A stretch of 64,000 nucleotides of DNA from Vibrio lentus (GCF_030409755.1 NZ_JAUFQE010000001.1:992001-1056000), one strand, 5' to 3'. Shown: positions 17,522 to 28,046, counted from the first letter of the stretch. Notes: a model not told the origin generated them from the letters alone. Translations and numbers: made by a program.

Positions 17522-19216
17522 ATGACTATAGCATTTTCGAACTTCTCTTTTAGATATGAGTCGCTGGATAAACCGACGCTAAAAAATATCAATCTAAGGA
17601 TAGAGAAAGGAGAGAAAATCGTCATTATTGGACCAAGTGGCAGTGGTAAATCTACCCTAGGTCAATGCCTCAATGGCCTGATACCTCATGCCATTAAAGG
17701 TGAGGTAACGGGCACTTTAGAGATCAACGGTAAGAATATCTCTGAGTTTTCAATGCACGACTATACCGAGCAAGTAGGCACAGTATTGCAAGATACTGAC
17801 AGCCAATTTGTGGGGTTAAGTATCGGCGAAGATATTGCGTTCGCATTGGAAAACCAGTTGATATCGAACATTGATATGTACCCATTAGTTAAATCGACCG
17901 CAAAAATGGTCGACCTAGCGGGTATGCTTGATCGATCTCCTCATGATCTATCTGGTGGCCAGAAACAGCGTGTATCATTAGCTGGCATCTTAGTCGATGA
18001 TGTTGATATCTTGCTGTTTGATGAACCTCTAGCAAGCCTTGACCCTAAAACTGGCAAGGCAACGATTGAGATCATCGACCAGCTGCATAAAGAGACCAAC
18101 AAGACGATTGTAATTATCGAGCACCGTCTTGAGGATGTTTTGCATCGAGGTATTGATCGTGTGATCTTAATGGAGCGCGGCGAAATCGTTGCAGACACGA
18201 CACCCGATGAAATCTTAGCTTCAAAATTACTTGAGACGCACGGTATTCGTGAACCTCTTTATCTATCAGCGCTTAAAGCAGCAAAAGCTCCTTTGACTAA
18301 CGAAGATAAGCTGTCAAACCTCAAAGCGTTGGATTACAAAAGATTCCGCCCTGCTATGCAAACTTGGTTTGCCGAGCGCCCTGCCCCGGTAGCAGAGAAG
18401 CAGTACACACCTTTACTCGAAGTACATGGCCTAACTTATTCTTACGACGGCGAAAAGAATGCACTCGAAGATGTCAGCTTTAAGATTGGCAAGGGTGAGT
18501 TTGTTTCAATATTGGGTAAAAACGGATCGGGTAAGTCCACCATCACCAAGATTATTATGGGTGTGATTGACGCAGATTCAGGCTCTTCATACCTCAATGG
18601 TGAAGACCTGTCTGAGCTTTCAATCTTTGAAAGAAGCCAAAAAGTCGGCGTGGTCATGCAAAACCCGAATCATATGATCTCGCATCATATGATTTTTGAT
18701 GAAATTGCTTTTGGCCTTCGTAACCGTAGTGTTGAAGAAGAACTGATCACAGAAAAAGTTGAGAACGTTCTTGAGTTATGTGGGTTGAGCAAGTTCCGCC
18801 ACTGGCCTATTGAAGCATTGAGCTACGGTCAGAAAAAGCGCGTGACGATCGCCTCTATCTTGGTGTTGGAGCCTGAGCTTCTGATCTTAGATGAACCAAC
18901 AGCAGGACAAGACTACCGTAACTACACATCGATGCTGGCGTTTATTCAAAAACTCAACCGCGACCTAGGTATCACCGTTGTGATCATCTCACACGACATG
19001 CACCTCGTTCTAGAGTACACCACACGTTCAATCGTGATTGCAGACAGTAAGCTGATTGCCAATGCCGCGATGACAGAAGTATTCAGTCAGCCTCCGCTGT
19101 TAGAACGCGCAAATCTTTGTACCACCAGTATTTATGAACTCGCGACCATGATGAAAATCGACGACACCAATGCATTTATGCAGTACTTCATCGACTACGA
19201 GAGAAGCGCTCAATGA
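17522..19216 (+). CDS. ECF transporter ATPase, two fused ATP-binding domains
   Basis: A 564-residue protein carrying two complete ABC ATPase domains in one chain. Domain 1 has Walker A GPSGSGKST (about residue 37), signature LSGGQKQR (about 142) and Walker B ILLFDEP. Domain 2 has GKNGSGKST (about 334), LSYGQKKR and LLILDEP. This fused form corresponds to EcfA plus EcfA'. It powers import through the T component encoded by the next gene, whose start overlaps this gene's end by four bases (ATGA). Confidence 0.92.
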   Translation: MTIAFSNFSFRYESLDKPTLKNINLRIEKGEKIVIIGPSGSGKSTLGQCLNGLIPHAIKGEVTGTLEINGKNISEFSMHDYTEQVGTVLQDTDSQFVGLSIGEDIAFALENQLISNIDMYPLVKSTAKMVDLAGMLDRSPHDLSGGQKQRVSLAGILVDDVDILLFDEPLASLDPKTGKATIEIIDQLHKETNKTIVIIEHRLEDVLHRGIDRVILMERGEIVADTTPDEILASKLLETHGIREPLYLSALKAAKAPLTNEDKLSNLKALDYKRFRPAMQTWFAERPAPVAEKQYTPLLEVHGLTYSYDGEKNALEDVSFKIGKGEFVSILGKNGSGKSTITKIIMGVIDADSGSSYLNGEDLSELSIFERSQKVGVVMQNPNHMISHHMIFDEIAFGLRNRSVEEELITEKVENVLELCGLSKFRHWPIEALSYGQKKRVTIASILVLEPELLILDEPTAGQDYRNYTSMLAFIQKLNRDLGITVVIISHDMHLVLEYTTRSIVIADSKLIANAAMTEVFSQPPLLERANLCTTSIYELATMMKIDDTNAFMQYFIDYERSAQ

Positions 19217-20052
19217 ATGCATCAAAAGTAAAATTCGGCATCAACTACATTGATACGAAATCGCCGCTGCACGCCCTCAATGGCATCACGAAATTTGCAC
19301 TCTTCTTAGCTTGGGTAACCGTAGTATTGACTACGTTTGACCTTAGGTTGATTACGCTGCTTATCGTGACCGGTTTATACCTACTAAAGCTCACCAACGT
19401 ACCTTTACGTGTCTATAAGCCTTTATTATTGGGGACCGCAAGCGTGCTGAGCTTAAACGCATTGTTCATGTACCTGCTTGCTCCACAGCAAGGCACTGAA
19501 CTCATCGGTAGCGAAACCATATTGCTAACGCTTCCTGGCAATTACTCATTGAGCCAAGAGACACTGTTTTACTTGGTAACTGTTACCCTGAAGTACATGA
19601 GTATGTTCCCAATAGCGCTAATCTTTGTCTTCACAACGCACCCTACAGAGTTTGCGGCCAGCCTCAACCGTATAGGCGTTCCATACAAGATCGCCTATGC
19701 GGTAAGCTTAACACTGCGCTATTTACCTGAAGTTAAAAAAGACTTCATCAACATCATGCACGCACAACAGGCTCGTGGTGTCGAACTATCAAAGAAAGCA
19801 CCACTTATCACGCGCATCAAAAACGTCGCCAAAGTGTTAGGCCCATTGATTTTCTCGAGCTTGGACCGAGCAGACGAGATTTCAAACGCAATGACATTAC
19901 GAGGTTTTGGACGACACAAAGCACGGACTTGGTACAGCTATGCACCTTTAAAACGTGTCGACTTTGTTTGTTTGAGTGTTATCGTTTTTATCGTTGTGTT
20001 GGCCATCGCTAAACGCGTTCTAGAACCACAATTGTTTTGGTACCCATTCTAG
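19213..20052 (+). CDS. ECF transporter transmembrane component EcfT (CbiQ family)
   Basis: A 279-residue integral membrane protein with about six helices. The family coupling motifs are visible in the cytoplasmic loop as ARGVE (in HAQQARGVELSKK) and LRGFG (in NAMTLRGFGRHKA). These contact the two ATPase domains. It is translationally coupled to the ATPase gene. Confidence 0.9.
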   Translation: MNASKVKFGINYIDTKSPLHALNGITKFALFLAWVTVVLTTFDLRLITLLIVTGLYLLKLTNVPLRVYKPLLLGTASVLSLNALFMYLLAPQQGTELIGSETILLTLPGNYSLSQETLFYLVTVTLKYMSMFPIALIFVFTTHPTEFAASLNRIGVPYKIAYAVSLTLRYLPEVKKDFINIMHAQQARGVELSKKAPLITRIKNVAKVLGPLIFSSLDRADEISNAMTLRGFGRHKARTWYSYAPLKRVDFVCLSVIVFIVVLAIAKRVLEPQLFWYPF

Positions 20053-20090
20053 CTGTCTAAATTAACAAATATAAACAACAACTTTAAATA

Positions 20091-20117
20091 ACACACTGCT
20101 CAATAGGGCGGTGTTTT
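20091..20117 (+). terminator. Terminator of the ECF operon
   Basis: Stem ACACTGC / GCGGTGT (one T-G wobble), followed by four T, 40 bp after the T-component stop. Confidence 0.7.
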
Positions 20118-20207
20118 AACATGTATTAAAATTGATTAAAACTTGAGCCAAAAATTCAATGCTGGCTATTCCTGACGGAAAATTGACCATTTCTTTGCAT
20201 TTTTGGT

Positions 20208-20236
20208 TTGAGTTCTAATGAGTAAACTCTTATTAT
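20208..20236 (+). promoter_or_regulatory. Candidate promoter and possible operator of the TetR-type gene
   Basis: TTGAGT (20208-20213), 17 bases, TATTAT (20231-20236). Within it is an inverted repeat GAGTT / AACTC (20210-20214 and 20225-20229). A repressor bound there would block the promoter, so this is a candidate autoregulatory operator. Confidence 0.45.
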
Positions 20237-20274
20237 CCTCGTTTACAGAATGCTACACTCAATAGAGATTTGTA

Positions 20275-20745
20275 ATGGCTCGAATTACTCAAGTACAGAA
20301 ATTAGAAAACCAAAAGAACTACGATGAAATCGTACTAAACCTTTTTCTGGCTGAAGGACATGAAGCACTAACTTATGCAAGGATTGCGCAAGAAATTGGC
20401 ATTAGTTTAACGACGCTTCAGGGCTATTATTCATCGACCCGCGCTATCCGCTCAGTGTTACACCAACATATGCTATCGATTGTTATCGAGAGTTTAGACT
20501 TCTCTGCAGAAGATAGATTTATTCAATCTTGGCAAAGTGCTCTAGATGATGAACAATTCAGATACGTTATCAAATTAATGTTTTTCCATGCATCACAGGT
20601 CAAGAACCCAGAACAATTTGATCTCAGTTCAAACGGTGAATTTCGTGAAAAAATGTTTAAGAGCTTTGGTGCAGACTCGGTTCGTATCCTTGAAACAGTT
20701 GTAGGACGTTCAATGTTCTATTTAACGAACTTTAAGCAGCATTAA
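20275..20745 (+). CDS. TetR-family-like transcriptional regulator, short
   Basis: A 156-residue protein, shorter than the usual 190-210. The N-terminal helix-turn-helix is recognisable: EIVLNLFLAEGHEALTYARIAQEIGISLTTLQGYYSSTRAI. The C-terminal domain is small and has no recognised ligand pocket. It lies after the ECF importer operon but behind a terminator and its own promoter, so it may regulate that operon, itself or the glycogen genes. That is inference from position only. Confidence 0.75.
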   Translation: MARITQVQKLENQKNYDEIVLNLFLAEGHEALTYARIAQEIGISLTTLQGYYSSTRAIRSVLHQHMLSIVIESLDFSAEDRFIQSWQSALDDEQFRYVIKLMFFHASQVKNPEQFDLSSNGEFREKMFKSFGADSVRILETVVGRSMFYLTNFKQH

Positions 20746-20763
20746 GTTGAATATTTAAAACAT

Positions 20764-20795
20764 AAAAAAAGGGAGCCCAAAGGCTCCCTTTTCAT
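20764..20795. terminator. Bidirectional terminator between regulator and glgB
   Basis: Stem GGGAGCC / GGCTCCC with loop CAAA, an A-run on the left and T on the right. It serves the convergent regulator gene (+) and the malPQ-glgB operon (-). Confidence 0.9.
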
Positions 20796-20808
20796 TTCTA
20801 TTTTTCAA

Positions 20809-22989
20809 CTAGTTCAGCTTATAGAAGACGGTCGATAACGGCGGTAAACGCAACTCAATCGATGTATCTAAGCCTTCGCTTTCTACTGATTCAATCTCAG
20901 CCGTCTGCTTCACTTCAAAGCCACTGCCTGCATAGTCAGCCGAGTCAGTATTCAGCAACAGTGAGTACTTACCTTGTGCTGGAACACCTAAACGGAAGTG
21001 CTCATGAGGAACAGGCGTAAAGTTAGAGACTACCAACACGCGCTCGCCAGACTCACTAATACGCTCATGCGCTAGAACACTTGCTTCAGCAGAGTCTTGA
21101 AGACGCCATTCGAAGCCTTTTGGATCGAAATCAAGATCGTGCATAGCAGCCTCAGAACGATACAAATTGTTTAAGTCTTTGGTTAAACGCTGTACACCTT
21201 GATGGCGTTCATAATCTAGCAAGAACCATTGCAGTTGATCGTCATGATTCCATTCTGCCGTCTGACCAAACTCAGCGCCCATAAAGTTCAGCTTCTTACC
21301 CGGCTGCGCATACATGTAACCCATGTAAGCACGCAAGTTCGCTGTTTGTTGCCATTCATCACCAGGCATCTTGTCATGGATAGAACCTTTACCGTAAACC
21401 ACCTCGTCGTGAGACAGAGACAATACATAGTTCTCACTGTGTGCATAAACCAGTGGGAAGGTAATCGTATCGTGGTGATATTTACGATTGATTGGATCTT
21501 CTTGAATGTAAGACAAGCTATCGTGCATCCAACCCATGTTCCACTTAAAGCCAAAGCCTAAGCCACCCATAAAGGTCGGTGCTGAAACACCAGGGAAAGC
21601 CGTTGATTCTTCAGCAATCGTCATCGCATTCGGGAAGTGTTTGTACACTTCTTCGTTCATCCACTTAAGGATTGCGATAGCGTCGTAGTTTTCATTGCCG
21701 CCGTCAGCATTCGGGATCCATTGGTCATGGCTACGCGAATAATCGAGGTACAACATCGAAGCAACCGCATCAACACGAATGCCATCGATATGGAATTGTT
21801 CGAACCAGTACAGAGCGTTTGCCACCAAGAAGCGACGAACATGCTCTTTGCCTAAATCGTAAATGTACGAGTTCCAATCTTGGTGCCAACCACGACGTGG
21901 ATCGGGATCGTGGAACAATGGCGTACCATCGAAGTTTGCTAAACCGTGATCATCACTTGGGAAGTGAGCAGGAACCCAATCGAGAACCACACCCAAACCA
22001 GCTTGGTGACATTGATCGACGAAGAATTTGAAATCATCTGGAGACCCAAAACGACTCGTTGGTGCGAACAAGCCTATTGGCTGATAGCCCCAAGAACCGT
22101 AAAACGGATGCTCTGAAACTGGCATCAACTCGACGTGTGTGTAGCCGAGATCCGTTAGGTATGGGATTAGCTCTGCCGCTAGCTCACGGTAGTTTAAAAA
22201 TTCACCTTCAGCGTTACGCTTCCAAGAACCGGCGTGCAGTTCATAGAACGAAAGTGCCTCTTTACGCTTTTGCGTTATTGGGCGATTCTGCCATTGAGTA
22301 TCTTGCCACTCGTAGCGAGCGTGATCGTAAGTAACCGATGAAAATGATGGGTATTGCTCTGAGTAGAAACCCCATGGGTCAGCTTTATGTGGTAAGCCTT
22401 CGCCATTGGGTCCTTTTAGTTCAAACTTGTATTGAGCGCCTTCTTCCAGTTCAGGAATGAATAGGCCCCACATACCGTAATCTAAGCGTTGCATTGGGTG
22501 GCGACGACCATCCCAAGCGTTGAAGTTACCCACCAAACTTGCCGCAGTTGCATGCGGTGCATAGACTAAAAATCGAGTACCCGAAATAACCTGACCATCA
22601 CGCTCTAAAGTAACAAATTGAGCCCCCATGTGATGATACATATCTTTCGGTGTATGAAGATCTTCGTAGCTAGCATAGAGCTCATGGTACTGATACGGAT
22701 CATCAATGATCTGCTCTTCCCCAGCCCAATCTACTGCTAACTTGTAGTGGGTAAAACGTAAGTCTCTTTCTTGCTTAAGAATGAAGCCACTTTCACCCTC
22801 TCGCGCTAACTCAATACGAGGTTCCTTTCCAACAATCAACTCGACTTTATCCGCCCCTGGAATCCATACGCGCAATGCACCTTGATCAGAAGGTAAGTAT
22901 GGCCCTAGAAAAGCAAAAGGGTCAGTAAAACAAGCCTGAGATAGTTGGGTATATATTTGTTTTTGCTTTGAAATCGAACTTAGTTCCAA
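20809..22989 (-). CDS. glgB: 1,4-alpha-glucan branching enzyme
   Basis: A 726-residue GH13 enzyme that makes alpha-1,6 branches in glycogen. The start is taken as the TTG at 22989, which has GGGAGA 7 bases upstream and gives the usual GlgB length; the frame continues 22 codons further as hydrophobic sequence with no ribosome site. An N-terminal domain ([29 protein letters not shown]) and a CBM48 ([20 protein letters not shown]) precede the barrel. The catalytic Asp is in [18 protein letters not shown], Glu in IAEES, and Asp in [12 protein letters not shown]. It is the third gene of a malP-malQ-glgB order. Confidence 0.95.
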   Translation of the reverse strand: MELSSISKQKQIYTQLSQACFTDPFAFLGPYLPSDQGALRVWIPGADKVELIVGKEPRIELAREGESGFILKQERDLRFTHYKLAVDWAGEEQIIDDPYQYHELYASYEDLHTPKDMYHHMGAQFVTLERDGQVISGTRFLVYAPHATAASLVGNFNAWDGRRHPMQRLDYGMWGLFIPELEEGAQYKFELKGPNGEGLPHKADPWGFYSEQYPSFSSVTYDHARYEWQDTQWQNRPITQKRKEALSFYELHAGSWKRNAEGEFLNYRELAAELIPYLTDLGYTHVELMPVSEHPFYGSWGYQPIGLFAPTSRFGSPDDFKFFVDQCHQAGLGVVLDWVPAHFPSDDHGLANFDGTPLFHDPDPRRGWHQDWNSYIYDLGKEHVRRFLVANALYWFEQFHIDGIRVDAVASMLYLDYSRSHDQWIPNADGGNENYDAIAILKWMNEEVYKHFPNAMTIAEESTAFPGVSAPTFMGGLGFGFKWNMGWMHDSLSYIQEDPINRKYHHDTITFPLVYAHSENYVLSLSHDEVVYGKGSIHDKMPGDEWQQTANLRAYMGYMYAQPGKKLNFMGAEFGQTAEWNHDDQLQWFLLDYERHQGVQRLTKDLNNLYRSEAAMHDLDFDPKGFEWRLQDSAEASVLAHERISESGERVLVVSNFTPVPHEHFRLGVPAQGKYSLLLNTDSADYAGSGFEVKQTAEIESVESEGLDTSIELRLPPLSTVFYKLN

Positions 22990-23164
22990 AACGTTTCTCC
23001 CTAACCAAACATCCAAAAAATATAATACAAAAATGCCCGCTATTAGTGCGGGCAATATAACGACGGTTTATTCTACCAGATGAGCATTCATTATTGAGTG
23101 ACCGAGGTTGTAGTTTCGTACGGCGTAAGCAAAAAACCACGTAAATTCAGGCCACTCATAATCA

Positions 23165-25345
23165 TTACTTACCTGCTTTTTCTCGAACGTCTGTCAGCTT
23201 AGAAGCGATACGATTTACCCCTTCGTGCGCGAAGATTTCGTCTAAGTTCATCGAGAGTTTACGACGCCAGTTAGGGTACTCATCCACTGTGCCAGGAATA
23301 TTTACTGGCTTGTCCATCTCTAGCCAATCTTCCAGTTGAACGCTGAGTAGTGTTGAACCACCAGCCGCCACGTGCAACTGAAGTGCTTCAGCAAGATAAG
23401 AGTCCATCGGTACTTGGCTTGCATCGCGGCCAACACCTTCAGGTAGGAAACCATGCCATGCTACTGAATCTAAGATACCTTGCTTACACTCAAGACGGTC
23501 ATCGAACAGAGTTTCTAACTGTTCTGCATCTGGGTATAAACCAATCTCTTGACCCATCTTCAAGTCATCACAGTGCCAGAAGCCACGTAGCGTTGGCATA
23601 TCGTGAGTACACAGTGCTGCCATCGATTGTGATGCATAGTGTTTTGGTGAGATGAAACCACCATCGTCTTCAGAAGTTTCGAAGAAGAACACTTTGTAAG
23701 AATGTACGCCCGCATCCGCTAGAATATCGACAATCTCATCCGGTACCGTTCCTAAATCTTCACCGATAACGCTACATTGGTAACGATGAGACTCAAGCGC
23801 CAGAATCGACAGCATATCTTGTACTGGGTAGTAGATGTACGCGCCTTTCGTTGCGTTCTCACCTTTTGGAATCCACCATAAACGCAGCAGACCTAAAACA
23901 TGGTCAATACGAAGTGCACCACAGTGCTTCATGTTGGCGCGAAGTAGCTTGATGTAAGCGTCGTAGCTGGTTTCTTGAAGTACTTCTGGGTTTAGTGGAG
24001 GTAGACCCCAATTCTGACCCAGAGGACCAAGAATATCCGGTGGAGCACCAATGCTCGCATCCATCACTAGGTTGCCTTCATCAGCCCATGTCTCGCTGCC
24101 AGAATCTGCAACGCCTACCGCTAAGTCACGGTACAGGCCAACCGCCATGCCTTTCTCTTCTGCAAGAGACTGTGCATCGTTGATCTGGCAATCCGCTATC
24201 CATTGCAGGTACATGTAAAGATGTACTTGCTCTAGGTTCTCTTTGATGTATTTCTGTGTTGCTGGGCTATCGAATGTACGGTATTTCTCAGGAAATACTG
24301 GCCATCCCCACATACCTGAATCTTCAGCATGTAATTCACCGTGCAATGCATCAAACGCCGCTTGATGCATTAGGCTTTCACCGCCCTCTTCAACGAACGC
24401 TAAGAACGCTTGTGCGCGGTCGCTGTTTTTGTCTAGATGACGAGTCTTAAATTCTGCGAATAGCAGAGGTAAGATGCTCATCTTCAGCTCAGACACTTCA
24501 GTGTAATTCACCCAGTGCGCTTCACGAGCTTTCTGCAGGCGCTGTTGGAACTCTGCGCTGCCTACGGTTTGTTGTGCTTCTGCACTTAATGCAAATTCAG
24601 GTACTGAGCTCACATCAATGTAAAGGATGTTTAACCAACGACGTGAAGACGGGCTGTATGGGCTTGCGCCTTCAGGGTTCGCTGGGAACAATGAGTGAAT
24701 TGGGTTTAGGCCAACGAAATCACCACCGCGAGACGAGATATCCGCAACAAGCTGTTTTAGATCGCCAAAATCACCAATACCCCAGTTGTGCTGAGTTCTT
24801 AGCGTGTAAAGCTGAACACTTGGACCCCAAAGTTTTTTACCTTGCTCGATTGGCGCCTGCTTAAAACACGCTTTTGGCGTAATAATCAGTGTCATCTCGT
24901 AAGGCTTTTTACGGCGCTTACGACTCACAATTAGCTTGTGATAACCCCATGCCAAATCACTTGGCAGTGCAAACACTAAAGGGCCACCCTCGGCACGCTC
25001 ATCACGAACGACTTGAGATTGAAGATAGCCTTCAAGTACCTCTCCTTGCTCGGTCTCTAAGCGCCAGCTGAACTCACTTTCACGAGCACTAACACCTAAA
25101 TTCAACGCCACTTCTACTGGCTCACCATCACGCAAGACAAGAACTGGGTCTAGTACATCTTTTTTGTGTTTTCTTTCTGCTGATTTAAGCAGAGCATCAT
25201 CGCTGCTTGTATCGTAGCCCAATGAAGCCAATAGAGACGTAATCGTTTCGTCTGATACCTGTGCTTCATCGCCCCACGCACTAACGTAACTGTCGGCAAT
25301 ATTTGCCATTTCTGCGACTTGTTTTAATACGGTCTGTTCTTTCAT
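23165..25345 (-). CDS. malQ: 4-alpha-glucanotransferase (amylomaltase)
   Basis: A 726-residue GH77 enzyme that disproportionates maltodextrins, releasing glucose and producing longer chains for MalP. The N-terminal region (about 1-150) is the extra domain found in gammaproteobacterial MalQ. Catalytic residues lie in ALRIDHVLGLLRLWWIP (Asp nucleophile), VIGEDLGTVP (Glu) and CTHDMPTLRGFW (Asp). It follows malP on the same strand after a 178-bp gap that holds strong secondary structure. Length and motifs are complete. Confidence 0.95.
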   Translation of the reverse strand: MKEQTVLKQVAEMANIADSYVSAWGDEAQVSDETITSLLASLGYDTSSDDALLKSAERKHKKDVLDPVLVLRDGEPVEVALNLGVSARESEFSWRLETEQGEVLEGYLQSQVVRDERAEGGPLVFALPSDLAWGYHKLIVSRKRRKKPYEMTLIITPKACFKQAPIEQGKKLWGPSVQLYTLRTQHNWGIGDFGDLKQLVADISSRGGDFVGLNPIHSLFPANPEGASPYSPSSRRWLNILYIDVSSVPEFALSAEAQQTVGSAEFQQRLQKAREAHWVNYTEVSELKMSILPLLFAEFKTRHLDKNSDRAQAFLAFVEEGGESLMHQAAFDALHGELHAEDSGMWGWPVFPEKYRTFDSPATQKYIKENLEQVHLYMYLQWIADCQINDAQSLAEEKGMAVGLYRDLAVGVADSGSETWADEGNLVMDASIGAPPDILGPLGQNWGLPPLNPEVLQETSYDAYIKLLRANMKHCGALRIDHVLGLLRLWWIPKGENATKGAYIYYPVQDMLSILALESHRYQCSVIGEDLGTVPDEIVDILADAGVHSYKVFFFETSEDDGGFISPKHYASQSMAALCTHDMPTLRGFWHCDDLKMGQEIGLYPDAEQLETLFDDRLECKQGILDSVAWHGFLPEGVGRDASQVPMDSYLAEALQLHVAAGGSTLLSVQLEDWLEMDKPVNIPGTVDEYPNWRRKLSMNLDEIFAHEGVNRIASKLTDVREKAGK

Positions 25346-25411
25346 CGCTCTCTCCGAAAACGTTCTAACGCTTTCAATTTTTGTAGGGTTGTCTATTTAA
25401 TTTTTTACTAA

Positions 25412-25510
25412 TCAATTAGCTTGTGACAATCAGTTTGTAAGCATTGCTATCTGAATAAGCCGTCTGTTTGCTCACAAGCTAATTGAGCCAAGACAGAAAC
25501 TGCCTTGGCT
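25412..25510. repeat. 15-bp perfect inverted repeat and adjoining hairpin between malP and malQ
   Basis: TCAATTAGCTTGTGA (25412-25426) and its exact reverse complement (25472-25486) are separated by 45 bases. Sharing its edge is a second hairpin, AGCCAAG-A-CAG / CTG-C-CTTGGCT (25486-25510). Neither is followed by a T-tract in the malP-to-malQ direction. They lie in the transcribed spacer and could stabilise the malP message, reduce read-through into malQ, or be a small repeated element. Confidence 0.75.
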
Positions 25511-25523
25511 ACTTTTAGAACTA

Positions 25524-27977
25524 TTAACGTTTAACGGCTTCTAGTTTCCAGATGTTGTTCACGTAATCGCGGATTGAGCGATCTGATGTGAACTTACCAA
25601 CCAATGCTGTGTTAAGAATCGCTTTCTTAGCCCAACCTGCTTGGTCTTTGTATTGCGTGCCCATGTCTTCGTGTGCTTTCACATAAGATGCGAAGTCAGC
25701 TAGACATAGGTAAGGGTCACCGCCGTCTAGTAGGCTATCAAACGTTGCACGTAGAAGGCCGGGTTGACCTGGAGAGAACTCATCGCCAGTCAATAAATCC
25801 AGAGAAGCTTTCAGTAGTGGGTCTGCATTGTAGTAGTCGTATGGGTTGTAACCCTGAGCTTTCAATGCAACAACACCGTCAACGTCTAGGCCGAAGATGT
25901 AGATGTTTTCATCACCAACTTCTTCACGAATCTCAACGTTTGCACCATCCATCGTACCGATAGTTAGAGCGCCGTTTAGAGCCATCTTCATGTTGCCCGT
26001 ACCCGATGCTTCTTTACCAGCCAGTGAGATTTGCTGAGAAACGTCTGCTGCAGGGATGATGATTTCAGCCATGCTTACACGGTAGTCAGGGATAAATACC
26101 ACTTTCAGCTTGTTACCGATGCGAGGATCGTTGTTGATCTTCTCTGCAATCTTGTTAACCGCGAAGATGATTTCTTTTGCTAGGTGGTAACCCGGTGCTG
26201 CTTTCGCTGCGAAGAAACATACGCGTGGCTCACACTCGAAACCAGGTTCATTAAGAATGCGGTGGTACAGAGACAGAATGTGTAGCAAATCTAGGTGTTG
26301 ACGCTTGTATTCGTGTAGACGCTTGATTTGTACGTCGAAGATAGCGTTAGTATCTAGTTCGATACCCATGTTTTCTTGAACCCAATCAGCAAGACGCTGT
26401 TTGTTTTCTTTCTTAACAGCCATGAATTCTTTTTGGAATTTCGCGTCTGTTGCAAACTTAGCGATGCCTTCAAGCTGCTCAAGTTTTGCTGGCCACTCAG
26501 TGCCGATCTTACCAGTGATTAGCGTAGATAGACCTGGGTTACAGAACTTCAACCAACGACGTGGCGTGATGCCGTTCGTTACGTTAGTCAGTTTACCTGG
26601 GAAGATTTCGTTGAACTCAGGGAACAAGTCTTTCTTAACCAGTTGAGAGTGAAGTGCAGCTACACCGTTTACTTTGTAAGAACCAATCACACATAGGTTT
26701 GCCATGCGAACCATACGGTGGAAACCTTCTTGGATGATAGAAAGCTTCGCTTGCTTCTCACCGTCACCAGGCCACATCTTGCGAACTTCTTGCATGAAGC
26801 GGTGGTTGATTTCAAAAATGATTTCCATGTGACGCGGAAGAAGACGGTTGATCAAAGATTCAGACCAAGTCTCTAGCGCTTCTGGAAGTAGCGTGTGGTT
26901 CGTGTATGCGAACGTATGAGCACTGATTTCCCATGCTTGCTCCCAAGATAGACCTTTCTCGTCAATTAGGATGCGCATTAGCTCAGGAATCGCGATCGTT
27001 GGGTGCGTATCGTTAAGCTGAATCGTTTCTTGTTTAGGCAGATCTTCTAGAGAGAAACCTGCTGCTTCGTGACGACGTAGAATATCGCGAACAGACGCTG
27101 CTGAGTGGAAGTACTGCTGCATTAGGCGCAGTGTCTTACCTTTCTCGTGGTTGTCGTTCGGGTAAAGTACTTTAGTGATGTTACCTGCATCGATTAGCGA
27201 GTGTTGCGCTTCGAAGTAATCACCGTTGTTGAAGCTTGCTAGTGAGAATGGTGCAATTGCCTGACATTCCCAAAGACGCAGCGGGTAAACCGTGTTTGAC
27301 TCGTAACCTACGATAGGTAGATCCCAAGGCATTGCTTTTACTTCCATACCTGGAACCCAAGTACGAACTTCTTTACCGTCGATGTATTCAACTTCTACAT
27401 GACCGTAAAAACCAATGTGTTGTGCTAGTTCTGGACGAGCCACTTCCCATGGGTAACCTTCAACACCGCGCCACGCGTCTGGTGCTTCTTGTTGGCGACC
27501 GTCTTGGAAAGACTGTTTGAATAGACCGTATTCGTAGTGAAGACCGTAACCTACTGTTGGGTATTCTTGAGCGGCACAAGAATCCATGAAACAAGCAGCA
27601 AGACGACCAAGACCACCATTACCGAGTGATGGGTCGCGCTCTTCTTCTAGAAGGTCTGTTAGGTTTTGACCTAGCTCTTCCATTGCATGAGTGATCTCTT
27701 CGTATAGACCCATGCTGATTAGGTTGTTACCTGTAAGGCGACCAATCAAAAACTCTAATGAAAGGTAGTTAACGCTTTTCGCGTTTTTAATTTTTTCATC
27801 ATTTTCAGTTTCTAGCAGGTCGAATGTTGTGAGTTCTGCTAATGCGCGACCCATTGCTAGGTACCATGCGCGGCTATCCGCGTTTTCAATCGTTGTTGCG
27901 TAGGTTGCAGATAAATGCTTCTTAACGCTTTCTTGGAACGACACTTTATCGAAAGTTTTTTGCTGAGTTGGTTTCAT
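25524..27977 (-). CDS. malP: Maltodextrin/glycogen phosphorylase
   Basis: An 817-residue GT35 enzyme that phosphorolyses alpha-1,4-glucans to glucose-1-phosphate using pyridoxal phosphate. The PLP-binding site is EASGTGNMKMALNGALTIGTMDGANVE, with the Lys after NM. NGGLGRLAACFMDS and the phosphorylase signature around it are visible, and length is normal. Context (malQ downstream, malT divergent upstream) argues for the maltodextrin enzyme malP, although glgP is the alternative name used for Vibrio homologues. A MalT-box-like sequence lies 70 bp upstream. Confidence 0.93.
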   Translation of the reverse strand: MKPTQQKTFDKVSFQESVKKHLSATYATTIENADSRAWYLAMGRALAELTTFDLLETENDEKIKNAKSVNYLSLEFLIGRLTGNNLISMGLYEEITHAMEELGQNLTDLLEEERDPSLGNGGLGRLAACFMDSCAAQEYPTVGYGLHYEYGLFKQSFQDGRQQEAPDAWRGVEGYPWEVARPELAQHIGFYGHVEVEYIDGKEVRTWVPGMEVKAMPWDLPIVGYESNTVYPLRLWECQAIAPFSLASFNNGDYFEAQHSLIDAGNITKVLYPNDNHEKGKTLRLMQQYFHSAASVRDILRRHEAAGFSLEDLPKQETIQLNDTHPTIAIPELMRILIDEKGLSWEQAWEISAHTFAYTNHTLLPEALETWSESLINRLLPRHMEIIFEINHRFMQEVRKMWPGDGEKQAKLSIIQEGFHRMVRMANLCVIGSYKVNGVAALHSQLVKKDLFPEFNEIFPGKLTNVTNGITPRRWLKFCNPGLSTLITGKIGTEWPAKLEQLEGIAKFATDAKFQKEFMAVKKENKQRLADWVQENMGIELDTNAIFDVQIKRLHEYKRQHLDLLHILSLYHRILNEPGFECEPRVCFFAAKAAPGYHLAKEIIFAVNKIAEKINNDPRIGNKLKVVFIPDYRVSMAEIIIPAADVSQQISLAGKEASGTGNMKMALNGALTIGTMDGANVEIREEVGDENIYIFGLDVDGVVALKAQGYNPYDYYNADPLLKASLDLLTGDEFSPGQPGLLRATFDSLLDGGDPYLCLADFASYVKAHEDMGTQYKDQAGWAKKAILNTALVGKFTSDRSIRDYVNNIWKLEAVKR

Positions 27978-28046
27978 TTCAGAAATCTCGCTTTTAATAG
28001 TTCTAATTCATCTGTGACATATCGTGCATGGTCACCATTAACTAAA

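Noticed and set aside
22990..23055. Longer GlgB with a hydrophobic N-terminal extension
   Set aside because: The extension has no ribosome site and would put a membrane-like segment on a cytoplasmic enzyme; TTG 22989 has GGGAGA upstream.
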